From Flavobacteriaceae bacterium (GTDB lineage Bacteria > Bacteroidota > Bacteroidia > Flavobacteriales > Flavobacteriaceae), in NCBI GenBank assembly GCA_031277535.1, contig JAITMD010000019.1:62001-126000 (forward strand): 64,000 bases of DNA. The letters are read 5' to 3'. The position numbers were made by a program, and so were the translations under genes. The notes under the pieces are model-generated. The model was not told the origin of the DNA. It made no database searches and saw only the letters and a program-made list of their open reading frames with translations. Shown one piece after another: positions 35,658-45,039 of this stretch (position 1 is its first letter; each line of letters starts with the position of its first letter).

Positions 35658-37149
35658 AAGTGTTAGAATGAACGGAAAAAACAGCCAAAGGAATCGCATT
35701 TTAAGCGTTATAGGATTAGTTGTTACGGGATTAGTAACTCTTAATTCATGTGCTCCACAAAGAAATTATAGAAAACCGGAGATTAATATACCAGAACAAT
35801 TTCGTATACAAGATAGTTTGATTTTACAAACAGATTCATTACCAACATTAGGAACGGAATCTTGGAAGAAGTTTTTTGAAGATACTGAATTAGTCTATCT
35901 AATAGAGAAAGGATTAGAACATAATTTTGATATGCAAGTTGCACTTAAAAATATTGAAATAGCAAATCAAAAAGCATTGCAAGGTAGAATGGAATGGTTA
36001 CCTAAAGTTGAAATGGATTTGGGAAACGTAGCTTATCAGTGGAGGTCAAATAATTATTATGGTTCTCCAGCATCGAAATATTATGAAGACAAAGGTGAGG
36101 CTGCTCCTCAAAATATGTATGTGAATTCATCACAATATATATCTAATTTGTCATTGAGTTGGGAGATAGATATTTGGGGAAAGATAAATAGTCAAAGTCA
36201 GGAATCGTTAGCTAAGTTTTTACAGAGTTATGAAATTAAAAAAGGTATTCAAACAGATTTAATTGCGAAAATAGCAGAAGGTTATTTCAATTTACTCTTG
36301 TTAGATGCACAAATGGAAGTAGCAAATTCTAATTATGAGTTGACAAAGAATACCTTGCGTATAGTTGAACTACAAAGAGATGCAGGACAGATTACTTCAT
36401 TAGCAATTCAACAAACAAAGAATCAGATGTTGGTAGCAAAAGCCTTAATTCCATCATTAAAACAACAAATCGCAACTCAAGAAAATGCTTTGTCATTATT
36501 AACAGGAGAATTACCCAATGAAATAAAGAGGAGCGCAAAATTAGCCGACTTACAATATAGTAATAATTTTAATGCAGGAATTCCTTTACAGATGATATCT
36601 AATAGACCTGATGTACAAACGGCAGAGTTAGAGTTAAAAGCAAAAAATGCAAGAGTAGGTGTAGCACAGACGAGTCGTTATCCTTCTTTGAGAATTGATT
36701 TAACTGGTGGGGTAAATAGTATGTTGGGAGCAAATTGGTTTAATATACCAGGTTCATTATTTGGTTCATTGGTAGGAGAATTGACAGCTCCAGTTTTTAA
36801 TAAGCGTAAGTTAAAAACCAATTTTGAAGTTGCTAAATTAGAAAGAGAACAAGCAGAAATAGCTTTGCAAAAAACAGTATATATTGCAATTACAGAAGTC
36901 ACAGATGCTTTGATTGGATTGAATACTATTGATGAACAAATTGAGATAACAGAAGAACAAGTACAGACTTCTCGCTTAGGGGTAAAGCAATCAAACTTAC
37001 TGTTTAATAGTGGTTATGCAACTTATATAGAAATTATTAATGCACAGAAGAATATGCTTGATAATGAGCTTAATTTGAATAAATTAAAACAAAGTAAGTT
37101 GAAATTAAAAGTACAATTATATAAAGCTCTTGGAGGAGGGTGGAAATAA
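35650..37149 (+). CDS. RND outer-membrane channel (OprM/NodT-like lipoprotein)
   Basis: 499 residues with a lipoprotein signal ([17 protein letters not shown]34), the start [14 protein letters not shown] typical of NodT/OprM, and two tandem TolC-type repeats ([13 protein letters not shown] region and [25 protein letters not shown]). It completes the tripartite pump as the outer-membrane duct. The start at 35650 overlaps the pump stop by 8 bases; a second Met at residue 7 is possible. A strong hairpin terminates the operon. Confidence 0.94.
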   Translation: MNKSVRMNGKNSQRNRILSVIGLVVTGLVTLNSCAPQRNYRKPEINIPEQFRIQDSLILQTDSLPTLGTESWKKFFEDTELVYLIEKGLEHNFDMQVALKNIEIANQKALQGRMEWLPKVEMDLGNVAYQWRSNNYYGSPASKYYEDKGEAAPQNMYVNSSQYISNLSLSWEIDIWGKINSQSQESLAKFLQSYEIKKGIQTDLIAKIAEGYFNLLLLDAQMEVANSNYELTKNTLRIVELQRDAGQITSLAIQQTKNQMLVAKALIPSLKQQIATQENALSLLTGELPNEIKRSAKLADLQYSNNFNAGIPLQMISNRPDVQTAELELKAKNARVGVAQTSRYPSLRIDLTGGVNSMLGANWFNIPGSLFGSLVGELTAPVFNKRKLKTNFEVAKLEREQAEIALQKTVYIAITEVTDALIGLNTIDEQIEITEEQVQTSRLGVKQSNLLFNSGYATYIEIINAQKNMLDNELNLNKLKQSKLKLKVQLYKALGGGWK

Positions 37150-37173
37150 GTTGTTTATCGTGAATTATTAAAC

Positions 37174-37219
37174 AAATAAAAGGCGTATTTCAAATTTGAA
37201 ATACGCCTTTTGTTTATTT
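37174..37219. terminator. Bidirectional terminator after the RND operon
   Basis: AAAGGCGTATTTCAAA and TTTGAAATACGCCTTT meet at 37194/37195 with T- and A-tracts on both sides. It also ends the leftward CpsB gene, overlapping its stop. Confidence 0.9.
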
Positions 37220-38027
37220 AAATTGCTATTGAATTTGTTTGAGAAATATATTCATCAAAGTGATTGGCAAGTTCTGCATTCTTAATATTACAATGTTTAA
37301 GTAAATCTTGGATAGGATATTTTATTGCAATTTCTTGTAATGCTTTTAAATGTTTTGTATGGTGTAAATCAGTTCCAACAAAGTCATACATTCCAGATTT
37401 TAATAAGGTTAATGCTGTTGACTTTACTTGTACTCCATAATATCTACTGATAGAAAGTAAATTCAGTTGTAAAGCACATCCTGCATCTTTAATCTCTTTA
37501 TAAACAGGGAAATTATAATGATAATAATTATAACGTTCTGGATGAGCTAATATTGGTCTATAGCCTAATTTCTGAATATCACTTATCGTTTGAAATAGTG
37601 CTTTAGATTCAGATAAATAAGACATTTCAATCAAAACATAATTACCTGGCATAACAGACAAATTATTGTTTTTTAGTAAAGAAGTTAGCCCATCATCTAT
37701 CATATGCTCCGCAGCACCGAATAATTGAGCAGAATTATTTTGTTTGGTTAAATACTCAGTTAAAGTCAGTCGAGAGGTTTCAATTGATTCTTTTGTATTC
37801 TCGTACATTCCTTGTAGAATGTGTGGTGTACAAATGAATCGATTTAAACCAAGTTGTTGTAATCCTTGAATGAGTTCTAAGGATTGTTCAACAGAACCAC
37901 TACCATCGTCAATTCCAGGAAGCAAATGATTATGCATATCAATTTCTAAAAAAGATAATTTACCAGTTGCTTGTGAAATATCTACTCCTTTCGGCTCTCT
38001 TGAAAAAAGTTTTGATAAAATACTCAT
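37218..38027 (-). CDS. cpsB: PHP-type tyrosine-protein phosphatase CpsB/YwqE
   Basis: 269 residues with the PHP metal-binding motifs DMHNHLLPGIDDG (about 30-42), CTPH (66-69) and HPERYNYY, and a late VGTDLHH. Such Mn-dependent enzymes dephosphorylate the tyrosine tail of capsule kinases. It lies 216 bases downstream of the tyrosine autokinase gene on the same strand, which supports that partnership. The first 20 residues (LFSREPKGVDISQA) are atypical for the family core. Confidence 0.92.
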   Translation of the reverse strand: MSILSKLFSREPKGVDISQATGKLSFLEIDMHNHLLPGIDDGSGSVEQSLELIQGLQQLGLNRFICTPHILQGMYENTKESIETSRLTLTEYLTKQNNSAQLFGAAEHMIDDGLTSLLKNNNLSVMPGNYVLIEMSYLSESKALFQTISDIQKLGYRPILAHPERYNYYHYNFPVYKEIKDAGCALQLNLLSISRYYGVQVKSTALTLLKSGMYDFVGTDLHHTKHLKALQEIAIKYPIQDLLKHCNIKNAELANHFDEYISQTNSIAI

Positions 38028-38243
38028 ACAGTTAGTTTCATTCGTTTAATTTTCTTTTGTAGAATCAAGATAAGATTTGTTGAAAGCTTATTGGTAAAAC
38101 AAAAGAATGTCGCATTTTCATAGATTTTTAAATAAAAATAAGCTATATATAAAATATAACAATGTATAAATTACATATAGCTTATTTCAGTCAATAAAAT
38201 TAACTTATTTATCTATTAGTTAAAAGAGGAAAACCGTAAAATT

Positions 38244-40619
38244 CTACATTTTTAGTTTTTCTTTAATATTTTGTAACCATGTTTTCTTTTCTATATCTCC
38301 ATAACCATAACCATAACCATAACCGTAACCTTTTGTAAAATCAACTCCATTTAATACAATAGCCATGTTTTTTAGTCTTCGTTCTTCATATAATTCTTTT
38401 GGTATATCAAGCATTCTGCGATCTAAATAGTTTGCTCTTGTAACATACAAAGTAATATCTGCATTATCAGAGATTAATAGTGTATCTGTAACTAAAGCAA
38501 CAGGAGCAGTATCAACCACAACATAGTCATAATTATTACGTCCATATTCAATAATGTCTTGAAAATGTCCATTAACTAAAAGATCACCAGGATTAGGAGC
38601 GATGAAACCAGAATAAATAACATCAAAACTATATCCATCAGGTTTTTTTAATATGATATTCTCAATATCCATTTCTGGATTTAATAGATATTGAGTAATC
38701 CCTACATTGGTATGTTTATAATGAGTAATTCCTAAATATTCAAGAATCTTAGGACTTCTAATATCAGCTCCAATTAATAGAACTTTTTTATTTGAGGCTG
38801 ATAATATTCTTGAAAGATTTGTTGAAACAAATGATTTACCTTCTCCTTTAGTTGTTGATGTAACAAAGATAACTGCATTTTTTTGTTTGGCTCCCAACAT
38901 AAAAGAGATATTCGTACGTAAAATACGGAATGCTTCCGCAAGTGAACTACGATCATTTTCCTTGATAACAGGGTCTTCAGAAGTAGGTATTTCACTAATA
39001 ACAGGTGTACCTAAAATACTTTCAACTTCTTTTTTAGAATGAACTTTATTATCTAATAAGAACTTAATGTATAAAACAGCAAATGGAATTAAGAAACCTA
39101 AGATTAATGCTGCTAATAAAATAATTGCTTTTTTTGGTGCAACTGGTATATCAGAACCATAAGCAGCATCAATCACTTTCATGTTGGCAGGTGTAGCTGC
39201 AGCTTTTATTTCTGTTTCTTCTCTTTTTTGAAGCAAGAAAAGATATAAAGACTCAACAATTTGTTGTTGTCTTGCTATATTCTTAAAACCTTTTTCTTGT
39301 ACAGGTATTTTATTAAGTTTCCCTTGTAGAGAATTTTTTTGACTCTGTAGGGTATTTACATTCATTTGTAATCCCTTTCTATAATTGTTTAATGATTTAT
39401 CTAAGTTGCGCTTTAAATCATTTAAATTGTTATTGATATTTACAACTACAGGGTTATTCTCTTTTGCTGAGCGCAATAAGTCTTCTCTTTCTAATACAAG
39501 TTTATTATAATTTGAAATAGTTTCCTCTATAGAAGTATCGTTTAAGCCAATATTAGAAGGTAATAATTCAATTGTATTTTGTCTAACTGATTCAGACATG
39601 AATTTAGCTAAACTTAACTGAGTTTCATAATCTAATAATTTAATCTCATTATCTGTAGCTGTTTTCATAAACAAATTAGCTTCAGATTGCATATCAATTA
39701 TATTGTTACGATCTTTAAATACAGCTACATCGCTATCAGCAGATGATAAATCTTTACTTACAATTTCTAAGCGAGAAGTAATAAAGTCAGAAGTTGCTTT
39801 TGTTATTTTTCCTTTATCTAAGGTTACATCTGTATTATATTCTTCTATTAATGAATTAAGAATTAATTCTGCTTTAGCACGTAAGGGAGATTGCATACTA
39901 AAGTTAACGATAAAAGACTGTTTCTCTTTGTTTGGCTCAATAGAGATTGTTTTCAATAATCCATCTATTGTTTTGTCAACTGTACTATAATTAATAGTAT
40001 AAACCTTATTATCAATCTTACGAGCATTTTTAGGCATAAAAGTCAATGTCCCAAGTGGAGTCATTACTTTTTGTCCAAAAGATAGATTTTCTTGTACACC
40101 ATCTACATCTTCTATAGAGAATGATTTATTGTCTTTAGATTCGAATTTAAAATTGTATTGGTAGCTATTTGGGCGGTCAACTGAATTGTCCTCCATTACA
40201 ATTAATGTAAAAGGTAAATCAGATGCTAAAATTTCAGTTTCTTTAAAAGTTTCCTTTTCATAATACTTAATATTTAAGCCATTCTTCTTAACTACTTTTT
40301 GTAAAATTCGACGAGATTTTACAACATCTATTTGATCTGCAACAAAAGCAGAAGTGCTTGAACCACCTGCTAATGAAGCTAATTCGGATAGTCCTGCTAA
40401 TTCACCAGAAGCCCCTTGGCTATCGTCTTGAAGTAATATTTTAGCAGATACAGCATACATCTTTTCTGCGTATTTTAAATAAATAACTGCTAAACAAAGA
40501 CATACGAAAACAGATAAAACAAATATCTTCCAATAAGATAAATATTGTTCCAAAAGTTGTTTTAAGTTGATTTCTTGATCGTTTTCTATTCCTTTAGTAT
40601 TGATATTGTTGGTCTGCAT
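38244..40619 (-). CDS. Polysaccharide chain-length regulator / tyrosine autokinase (Wzc-like)
   Basis: 791 residues. A Wzz domain (two membrane helices near 35-55 and 500-525 enclose a periplasmic coiled region) is joined to a cytoplasmic BY-kinase domain with Walker A STTKGEGKSFVSTNL and Walker A' LLIGADIRSP, ending in a tyrosine cluster GYGYGYGYGYGD near residues 764-775. The cluster is the autophosphorylation region in this family. It drives capsule or exopolysaccharide assembly with the Wza-like protein encoded upstream. The tail is coded by five GGTTAY hexamers (38301-38330). Confidence 0.93.
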   Translation of the reverse strand: MQTNNINTKGIENDQEINLKQLLEQYLSYWKIFVLSVFVCLCLAVIYLKYAEKMYAVSAKILLQDDSQGASGELAGLSELASLAGGSSTSAFVADQIDVVKSRRILQKVVKKNGLNIKYYEKETFKETEILASDLPFTLIVMEDNSVDRPNSYQYNFKFESKDNKSFSIEDVDGVQENLSFGQKVMTPLGTLTFMPKNARKIDNKVYTINYSTVDKTIDGLLKTISIEPNKEKQSFIVNFSMQSPLRAKAELILNSLIEEYNTDVTLDKGKITKATSDFITSRLEIVSKDLSSADSDVAVFKDRNNIIDMQSEANLFMKTATDNEIKLLDYETQLSLAKFMSESVRQNTIELLPSNIGLNDTSIEETISNYNKLVLEREDLLRSAKENNPVVVNINNNLNDLKRNLDKSLNNYRKGLQMNVNTLQSQKNSLQGKLNKIPVQEKGFKNIARQQQIVESLYLFLLQKREETEIKAAATPANMKVIDAAYGSDIPVAPKKAIILLAALILGFLIPFAVLYIKFLLDNKVHSKKEVESILGTPVISEIPTSEDPVIKENDRSSLAEAFRILRTNISFMLGAKQKNAVIFVTSTTKGEGKSFVSTNLSRILSASNKKVLLIGADIRSPKILEYLGITHYKHTNVGITQYLLNPEMDIENIILKKPDGYSFDVIYSGFIAPNPGDLLVNGHFQDIIEYGRNNYDYVVVDTAPVALVTDTLLISDNADITLYVTRANYLDRRMLDIPKELYEERRLKNMAIVLNGVDFTKGYGYGYGYGYGDIEKKTWLQNIKEKLKM
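38301..38330. repeat. Five tandem hexamers coding the Gly-Tyr tail
   Basis: On the minus strand one GGTTAC then four GGTTAT units, each encoding Gly-Tyr. Copy changes by slippage stay in frame and would change the number of phosphorylatable tyrosines. Confidence 0.9.
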
Positions 40620-40649
40620 ATATTGTGTAACTATAGAAAATTTAATATT

Positions 40650-41420
40650 TTATCGTACAATTATTGAAATGATTGTAATAATTATACTGGCAATTGAAAT
40701 GAATAATGAATTGTTTTGCGTGTATTTAGCAGATTGTACTTTTGCGCTGTTTGGCTCAACATATATAACGTCATTTTGTGCTAAATAGTACACAGGAGAG
40801 TTTAAAGCTTCTCTGGATGTTAAATCCACTCGGTATTCTTTTTTAACGCCATTATTTTCACGAACAACTAATACGTTATTTCGGACACCATTGATAGTCA
40901 TATCTCCAGCCTTTCCTAAAGCTTCTAAGATAGTAATTCTGTCATCTTCAATTAGATATGTGTTAGGACGAACTACTTCTCCCATTACAGTTACTCTAAA
41001 GTTCTTTATTGTAAGTTGAACACCTGGAGAAATTACATATTGTCCTATTTTTTGTTGTAACAAATCAATTGCTTCTAAACGTGTAAGTCCTGCTAATTTT
41101 ACTCGACCAAGTTTAGGAAAGTTAATTTCGCCTTCTTCATCAATAGTATAAGTAGGTAGAAAAGGATTTGTGTTATTAACTACTACATTTTGATAAGTGG
41201 ACAATTGATTAAAAGGTTCAACAGAACGAATATCATCAGCTGTTACAGATATTGTCAAAATGTCTCCAGGAAGTAGTTTTGGGGTATTTGCATCATAAGC
41301 ACTTTTTAGTTCTGTCTCATCAGGTTGAAAGTATACAATATTCTTACGTGATGCACATGAAGTAAGTGACAATATAAATAGTGAGAATAAACACCAAAAT
41401 ACAAGTTTATGTTTCTTCAT
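40650..41420 (-). CDS. Polysaccharide export lipoprotein (Wza-like)
   Basis: 256 residues. A lipoprotein signal (WCLFSLFILSLTSC, C22) is followed by the poly-export domain (LLPGDILTISV...), a SLBB domain (VTVMGEVVRPNTYLIE ... TILEALGKAGDM) and a C-terminal hydrophobic helix (ISIASIIITIISIIV) that would span the outer membrane as in Wza. First gene of the leftward export set; 30 bases separate it from the kinase gene. Confidence 0.93.
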   Translation of the reverse strand: MKKHKLVFWCLFSLFILSLTSCASRKNIVYFQPDETELKSAYDANTPKLLPGDILTISVTADDIRSVEPFNQLSTYQNVVVNNTNPFLPTYTIDEEGEINFPKLGRVKLAGLTRLEAIDLLQQKIGQYVISPGVQLTIKNFRVTVMGEVVRPNTYLIEDDRITILEALGKAGDMTINGVRNNVLVVRENNGVKKEYRVDLTSREALNSPVYYLAQNDVIYVEPNSAKVQSAKYTQNNSLFISIASIIITIISIIVR

Positions 41421-41485
41421 AGTAATTGTTAGTTCAAAAACAATAGTTCAATTTTTAATTAAAATACTTTTAGTTGAATATGGTG

Positions 41486-41493
41486 CAAAATTA
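41486..41493 (-). promoter_or_regulatory. Candidate -7 element of the capsule operon (TAATTTTG)
   Basis: Exact TAnnTTTG on the minus strand 65 bases upstream of the Wza-like gene. The -33 position reads TCG instead of TTG. Confidence 0.45.
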
Positions 41494-41809
41494 AGATTTT
41501 TATAGTTTGAAAACGAACGATAAAAAAATTACTTTAAGAAAATATTAGATTTGAGTAAATACGCTTGTTTTTATTTTTTTTTGAATAAAATTATTTAATC
41601 TAAGTCCTTAGAGTTCAATGTTATTTTAAGTCTTACGGTTTGTTATGTCTTATAGGAATAATTTGTTTTTAGAATATTAATTTATATATAATATCATTAA
41701 TATGACGTAAAATGTCGGGATTTCTTGTTTTTTATCAAGTAGAAATACTAAATATTTTGCGAAGAATAATAATGAGATAGATAGAAATTAAAGAAATAAT
41801 GATATAGCA
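41494..41809. other. AT-rich divergent region without genes
   Basis: About 320 bases between the capsule operon promoter and the promoter of the oxidoreductase gene. I see no reading frame, repeat or RNA motif in it. Confidence 0.5.
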
Positions 41810-41840
41810 TTTGGATGTATTGAAAAGCACCTTAACTTTG
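41810..41840 (+). promoter_or_regulatory. Strong Bacteroidota promoter of the oxidoreductase gene
   Basis: TTTG (41810-41813), 19 bases, then TAACTTTG (41833-41840). Both boxes and the spacing match the known consensus. The start codon is 48 bases further. Confidence 0.75.
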
Positions 41841-41888
41841 TTTGAGTAAATAATAATGACTAATACAATTGCAATAAAGTATTAAAAT

Positions 41889-42869
41889 ATGAAGGCGGCA
41901 ATATTATATAAATCAGGAGATGTACCACAGTATGGAGATATTGAAGCTCCTAAAGTAAATAAGGAAAATGAAAAACTGGTAAAAGTAAAGGCAGTAGCAA
42001 TTAAGAACTTAGATAAGGCAAGGGTAAATGGAAAACACTACGCAAGTTATACTGTTTTTCCTACTACAGTTGGAGTGGACGGAGTAGGAATATTAGAAGA
42101 TGGAAGTCGTGTTTATGCCAATGGGATAACAGGTATGTTAGCAGAACAGGCTATCATTGGTTCAGAGTTTACTCCTGTACCACCTAATTTAGATGATGTG
42201 ATGGCAGCTGCATTACCTAACGCAGTATTGGGATCAGCTATGCCTCTTTTAATACGAGCTAAATTACAGGCAGGACAAAATGTGTTATTTAATGGAGCTA
42301 CAGGTGTGACAGGGCAGATAGCAGTTCAAATTGCAAAGCATTATGGTGCAAATGAGGTAATTGTTACAGGGAGAAATGCAAATCAATTAAAGAAATTACT
42401 TGAGTTTGGGGCAACCCAGGTTATTGATTTAAAAGCATCAGACGAGGAAATTCAACAAGAGATTTTAAAAATTCAAAAGGAAAAGGGAATTGATATAATT
42501 ATTGATTACTTATGGGGAAAACCTATTAGTTTATTGTTAAGTACGTTAAGTGGGAAAGGCATAGATTACAAAGGTAAATCAATTAAAGTTGTGACTGCTG
42601 GTGATATGGCAGGCAAAGAAATAAGTCTTAGTTCTGCTATATTGAGAAGTACCGATATTCAGATTTTAGGCTCAGGATTTGGAAGTCTCTCTAAAGAAGA
42701 GTTAATTGTATTCAATAAAATGATATTACCAGAAATTTATTCTTTAGCAGCTGCAAAAAAGGTTAGTATGGATACAGTTGTTTATCCATTAAATCAAATT
42801 GAGGAGATATGGACTAAACCAATAGAAGCAGGGAAGAGGCTTGTAATTACAATTGATAATGAAATCTAA
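41889..42869 (+). CDS. Zinc-less quinone oxidoreductase-like (MDR superfamily) protein
   Basis: 326 residues. The N-terminal GroES-like domain lacks clear catalytic zinc ligands, and the Rossmann part has NGATGVTGQIAVQIAKHYGA (nucleotide-binding glycines near 137-142). This fits NADPH:quinone reductase/medium-chain reductase relatives often annotated as zinc-binding alcohol dehydrogenases. The substrate is unknown. It has a strong promoter of its own. Confidence 0.85.
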   Translation: MKAAILYKSGDVPQYGDIEAPKVNKENEKLVKVKAVAIKNLDKARVNGKHYASYTVFPTTVGVDGVGILEDGSRVYANGITGMLAEQAIIGSEFTPVPPNLDDVMAAALPNAVLGSAMPLLIRAKLQAGQNVLFNGATGVTGQIAVQIAKHYGANEVIVTGRNANQLKKLLEFGATQVIDLKASDEEIQQEILKIQKEKGIDIIIDYLWGKPISLLLSTLSGKGIDYKGKSIKVVTAGDMAGKEISLSSAILRSTDIQILGSGFGSLSKEELIVFNKMILPEIYSLAAAKKVSMDTVVYPLNQIEEIWTKPIEAGKRLVITIDNEI

Positions 42870-42907
42870 GAAACTCTTCTTTTTGTGTTTTGTTTTCAAT
42901 ACTCAAG

Positions 42908-42935
42908 TTGGAATAGATAGAATATTTTAATTTTG
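42908..42935 (+). promoter_or_regulatory. Promoter of the NCS2 permease gene
   Basis: TTG (42908-42910), 17 bases, TAATTTTG (42928-42935). The spacing is two bases shorter than usual. The start codon follows after 22 bases. Confidence 0.5.
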
Positions 42936-42957
42936 CATCTTTAAACACAACAACACA

Positions 42958-44301
42958 ATGAAGAATTTTATGGAACGCTACTTTGAGTTAAGTAGCAATG
43001 GTACTACTATAAGAAAAGAATTTATAGCAGGAATCATTACTTTTCTAACTATGTCTTATATTTTAGTAGTAAATCCGAATGTATTGGCAGATGCAGGTAT
43101 GGATAGAAGTGCATTATTTACAACTACAGCACTTGCTACTATTGTTGCTACATTAGTTATGGGCTTGTATGCTAAGTTGCCAATAGCTCAAGCTCCAGGA
43201 ATGGGACTAAATAGTTTTTTTGCTTATTCTGTTGTACTTACCATGGGATATTCTTGGCAGTTTGCTTTAACTGCTGTTTTCATAGAGGGACTTATTTTTT
43301 TATTGCTTACTTTCTTTAATGTTAGAGAACTAATTGTTCGCAGTATTCCAAAAGTTTTAAAAGAGGCTATTCCCGCAGGAATTGGACTATTTATTACATT
43401 AATTGGACTGAAGAGTGCAGGGATAGTAGTTAGTGATCCTAATACATTAGTTAGATTAGGCGACTTTTCTCAACATACTGTTTGGATTACTTTCTTAGGT
43501 TTAGTTATTACAGGAGTATTGCTCATCCGCAATATTAATGGGGCTATTCTTATTGGTATTTTAAGTGCAACTATTTTTGGATTGGTATTAGGAGATGTGA
43601 TATTACCTACACAAATTATAGCATTGCCTCCTTCAATAGAACCTATATTTGGAGAAGCAATTAAACCAATGCTTACTGCTGAAGGGTGGAATCAGATTAT
43701 GTCTTTAGATATGGTTGTAGTTGTTTTTACATTTTTATTTGTCAATCTTTTTGATACAGTTGGGACACTGATAGGGGTTATTTCAAAAACAAACTTGGCA
43801 GATAAGGAAGGTAATTTTCCTCAGATGAAAAAAGCCTTGTTTAGCGATGCTTTTGGAACAACAATAGGAGCTATATTGGGAACAAGTTCAGTTACATCCT
43901 ACGTAGAAAGTGCATCAGGTGTAGCGTCTGGAGGTCGTACAGGATTGACTGCAGTAAGTGTAGCGTTGATGTTTGCTTTAGCATTGTTTTTAGGTCCAGT
44001 TTTTTTAATTATTCCTGCCGCTGCAACTGCTCCAGCACTTATTATTGTAGGGCTGTTTATGATTAGTTCTGTTGTTAATATTAAGTTTGATGATCTTTCA
44101 GAGGCTCTACCAGCGTTTTTGACAATTGTATTTATGCCTTTTACTTATAGTATAGCAGAAGGTATTGTATTTGGGATTTTGAGTTATACAATATTAAAAT
44201 TAGGAAGCAAACAAGCAAAAGACATTACTCCTACTGTTTATGTATTGTCTATTTTGTTTTTGTTGAAGTTAGTGTTAGACGTTATTAGTATGGGTAAATA
44301 A
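42958..44301 (+). CDS. NCS2-family purine/uracil permease (AzgA-like)
   Basis: 447 residues, about 13 hydrophobic helices. AGIITFLTMSYILVVNPNVLAD near the N-terminus and APGMGLNSFFAYSV match the AzgA/GhxP branch that imports adenine, guanine or hypoxanthine by proton symport; GTSSVTSYVESASGVASGGRTGL is the conserved substrate loop. The exact purine cannot be told. Monocistronic, with a hairpin 50 bases behind it. Confidence 0.92.
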   Translation: MKNFMERYFELSSNGTTIRKEFIAGIITFLTMSYILVVNPNVLADAGMDRSALFTTTALATIVATLVMGLYAKLPIAQAPGMGLNSFFAYSVVLTMGYSWQFALTAVFIEGLIFLLLTFFNVRELIVRSIPKVLKEAIPAGIGLFITLIGLKSAGIVVSDPNTLVRLGDFSQHTVWITFLGLVITGVLLIRNINGAILIGILSATIFGLVLGDVILPTQIIALPPSIEPIFGEAIKPMLTAEGWNQIMSLDMVVVVFTFLFVNLFDTVGTLIGVISKTNLADKEGNFPQMKKALFSDAFGTTIGAILGTSSVTSYVESASGVASGGRTGLTAVSVALMFALALFLGPVFLIIPAAATAPALIIVGLFMISSVVNIKFDDLSEALPAFLTIVFMPFTYSIAEGIVFGILSYTILKLGSKQAKDITPTVYVLSILFLLKLVLDVISMGK

Positions 44302-44349
44302 TAATCTAAGTAATAGATTAGAAAAAAAGATAAAAATCCAGATGGATAG

Positions 44350-44382
44350 AAAGCTTACCAAGTAAAAATGGTAAGCTTTTTT
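44350..44382 (+). terminator. Terminator after the NCS2 permease gene
   Basis: AAAGCTTACCA / TGGTAAGCTTT with an 8-base loop and a T-run. Confidence 0.85.
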
Positions 44383-44519
44383 AGTTAGATAAGTTGACGA
44401 ATGTATTTTAAAGATGTAAAGGTTTCAATTAGATAGTATAGATTTTATTTTGAATAGAATGGATGAAATTATATAAGAAATAAGAGTAATTATATAATGT
44501 AGTAGATTGGAATCTAAAT

Positions 44520-44527
44520 TACTTTTG
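44520..44527 (+). promoter_or_regulatory. Candidate -7 element (TACTTTTG)
   Basis: Exact TAnnTTTG only five bases before the start codon of the small Cys-rich gene, so its mRNA would be leaderless or nearly so. Confidence 0.45.
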
Positions 44528-44532
44528 TAACT

Positions 44533-44880
44533 ATGAAATGGATACGATATATATTAACTCTTTTTATAGTGTTTGCACTCTCAGTAGGGAGTACACAACA
44601 GGGATATTCGTATACATCAACTACAAATACAGTAGAGAGAACCTTAGCATGTGAAGAAACTTCTGCTCAAGATAAAGCATCATGTTGTGATATGGAAAAG
44701 CAATGTGATTCAAAAATATGTACAGTGTCTTATTGTACATTGGTATTAAAAACAGTGCCTGTAACAACATTTGAGTTCGCTACATTGGCGTTTTCTACAA
44801 TAGAAAAAAGAAGTTTTATTTTTAAAAGTCTACCATTACCATTAGTTTATTATTCTATTTGGACACCACCCAAAGTGTAA
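44533..44880 (+). CDS. Small Cys-rich secreted protein with SIWTPPKV tail
   Basis: 115 residues: signal peptide (YILTLFIVFALSVGSTQQGYS), a mature segment with cysteines in CEETSAQDKASCCDMEKQCD and KICTVSYC, and the tail YSIWTPPKV. The size, Cys clusters and tail resemble the DUF6660-like protein at 30.5 kb (SIWQPPKIV), although the Cys spacing differs. It sits 159 bases upstream of the multicopper oxidase on the same strand. A periplasmic copper-binding role is inferred from the context and cysteines. Confidence 0.7.
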   Translation: MKWIRYILTLFIVFALSVGSTQQGYSYTSTTNTVERTLACEETSAQDKASCCDMEKQCDSKICTVSYCTLVLKTVPVTTFEFATLAFSTIEKRSFIFKSLPLPLVYYSIWTPPKV

Positions 44881-44903
44881 TTCTTTGATACGTTTTTTAA
44901 TTT

Positions 44904-44940
44904 GATAAGACTGTTTTTATTTAATAAAACAGACTTAATC
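44904..44940. repeat. Imperfect inverted repeat before the copper oxidase gene
   Basis: GATAAGACTGTTTT and AAAACAGACTTAATC pair around a short AT loop (CTGTTTT/AAAACAG perfect core). No T-run follows, so an operator or leader hairpin is as likely as a terminator. Confidence 0.5.
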
Positions 44941-45039
44941 AGGTGTGTTTTTGTTGTGCTTTGAGCTATTCTACTACGGTTGATTAGACTGTAATTTAAG
45001 ACAACATATCAAAAGAAAATAATAGTAAAAGATAGAGAA

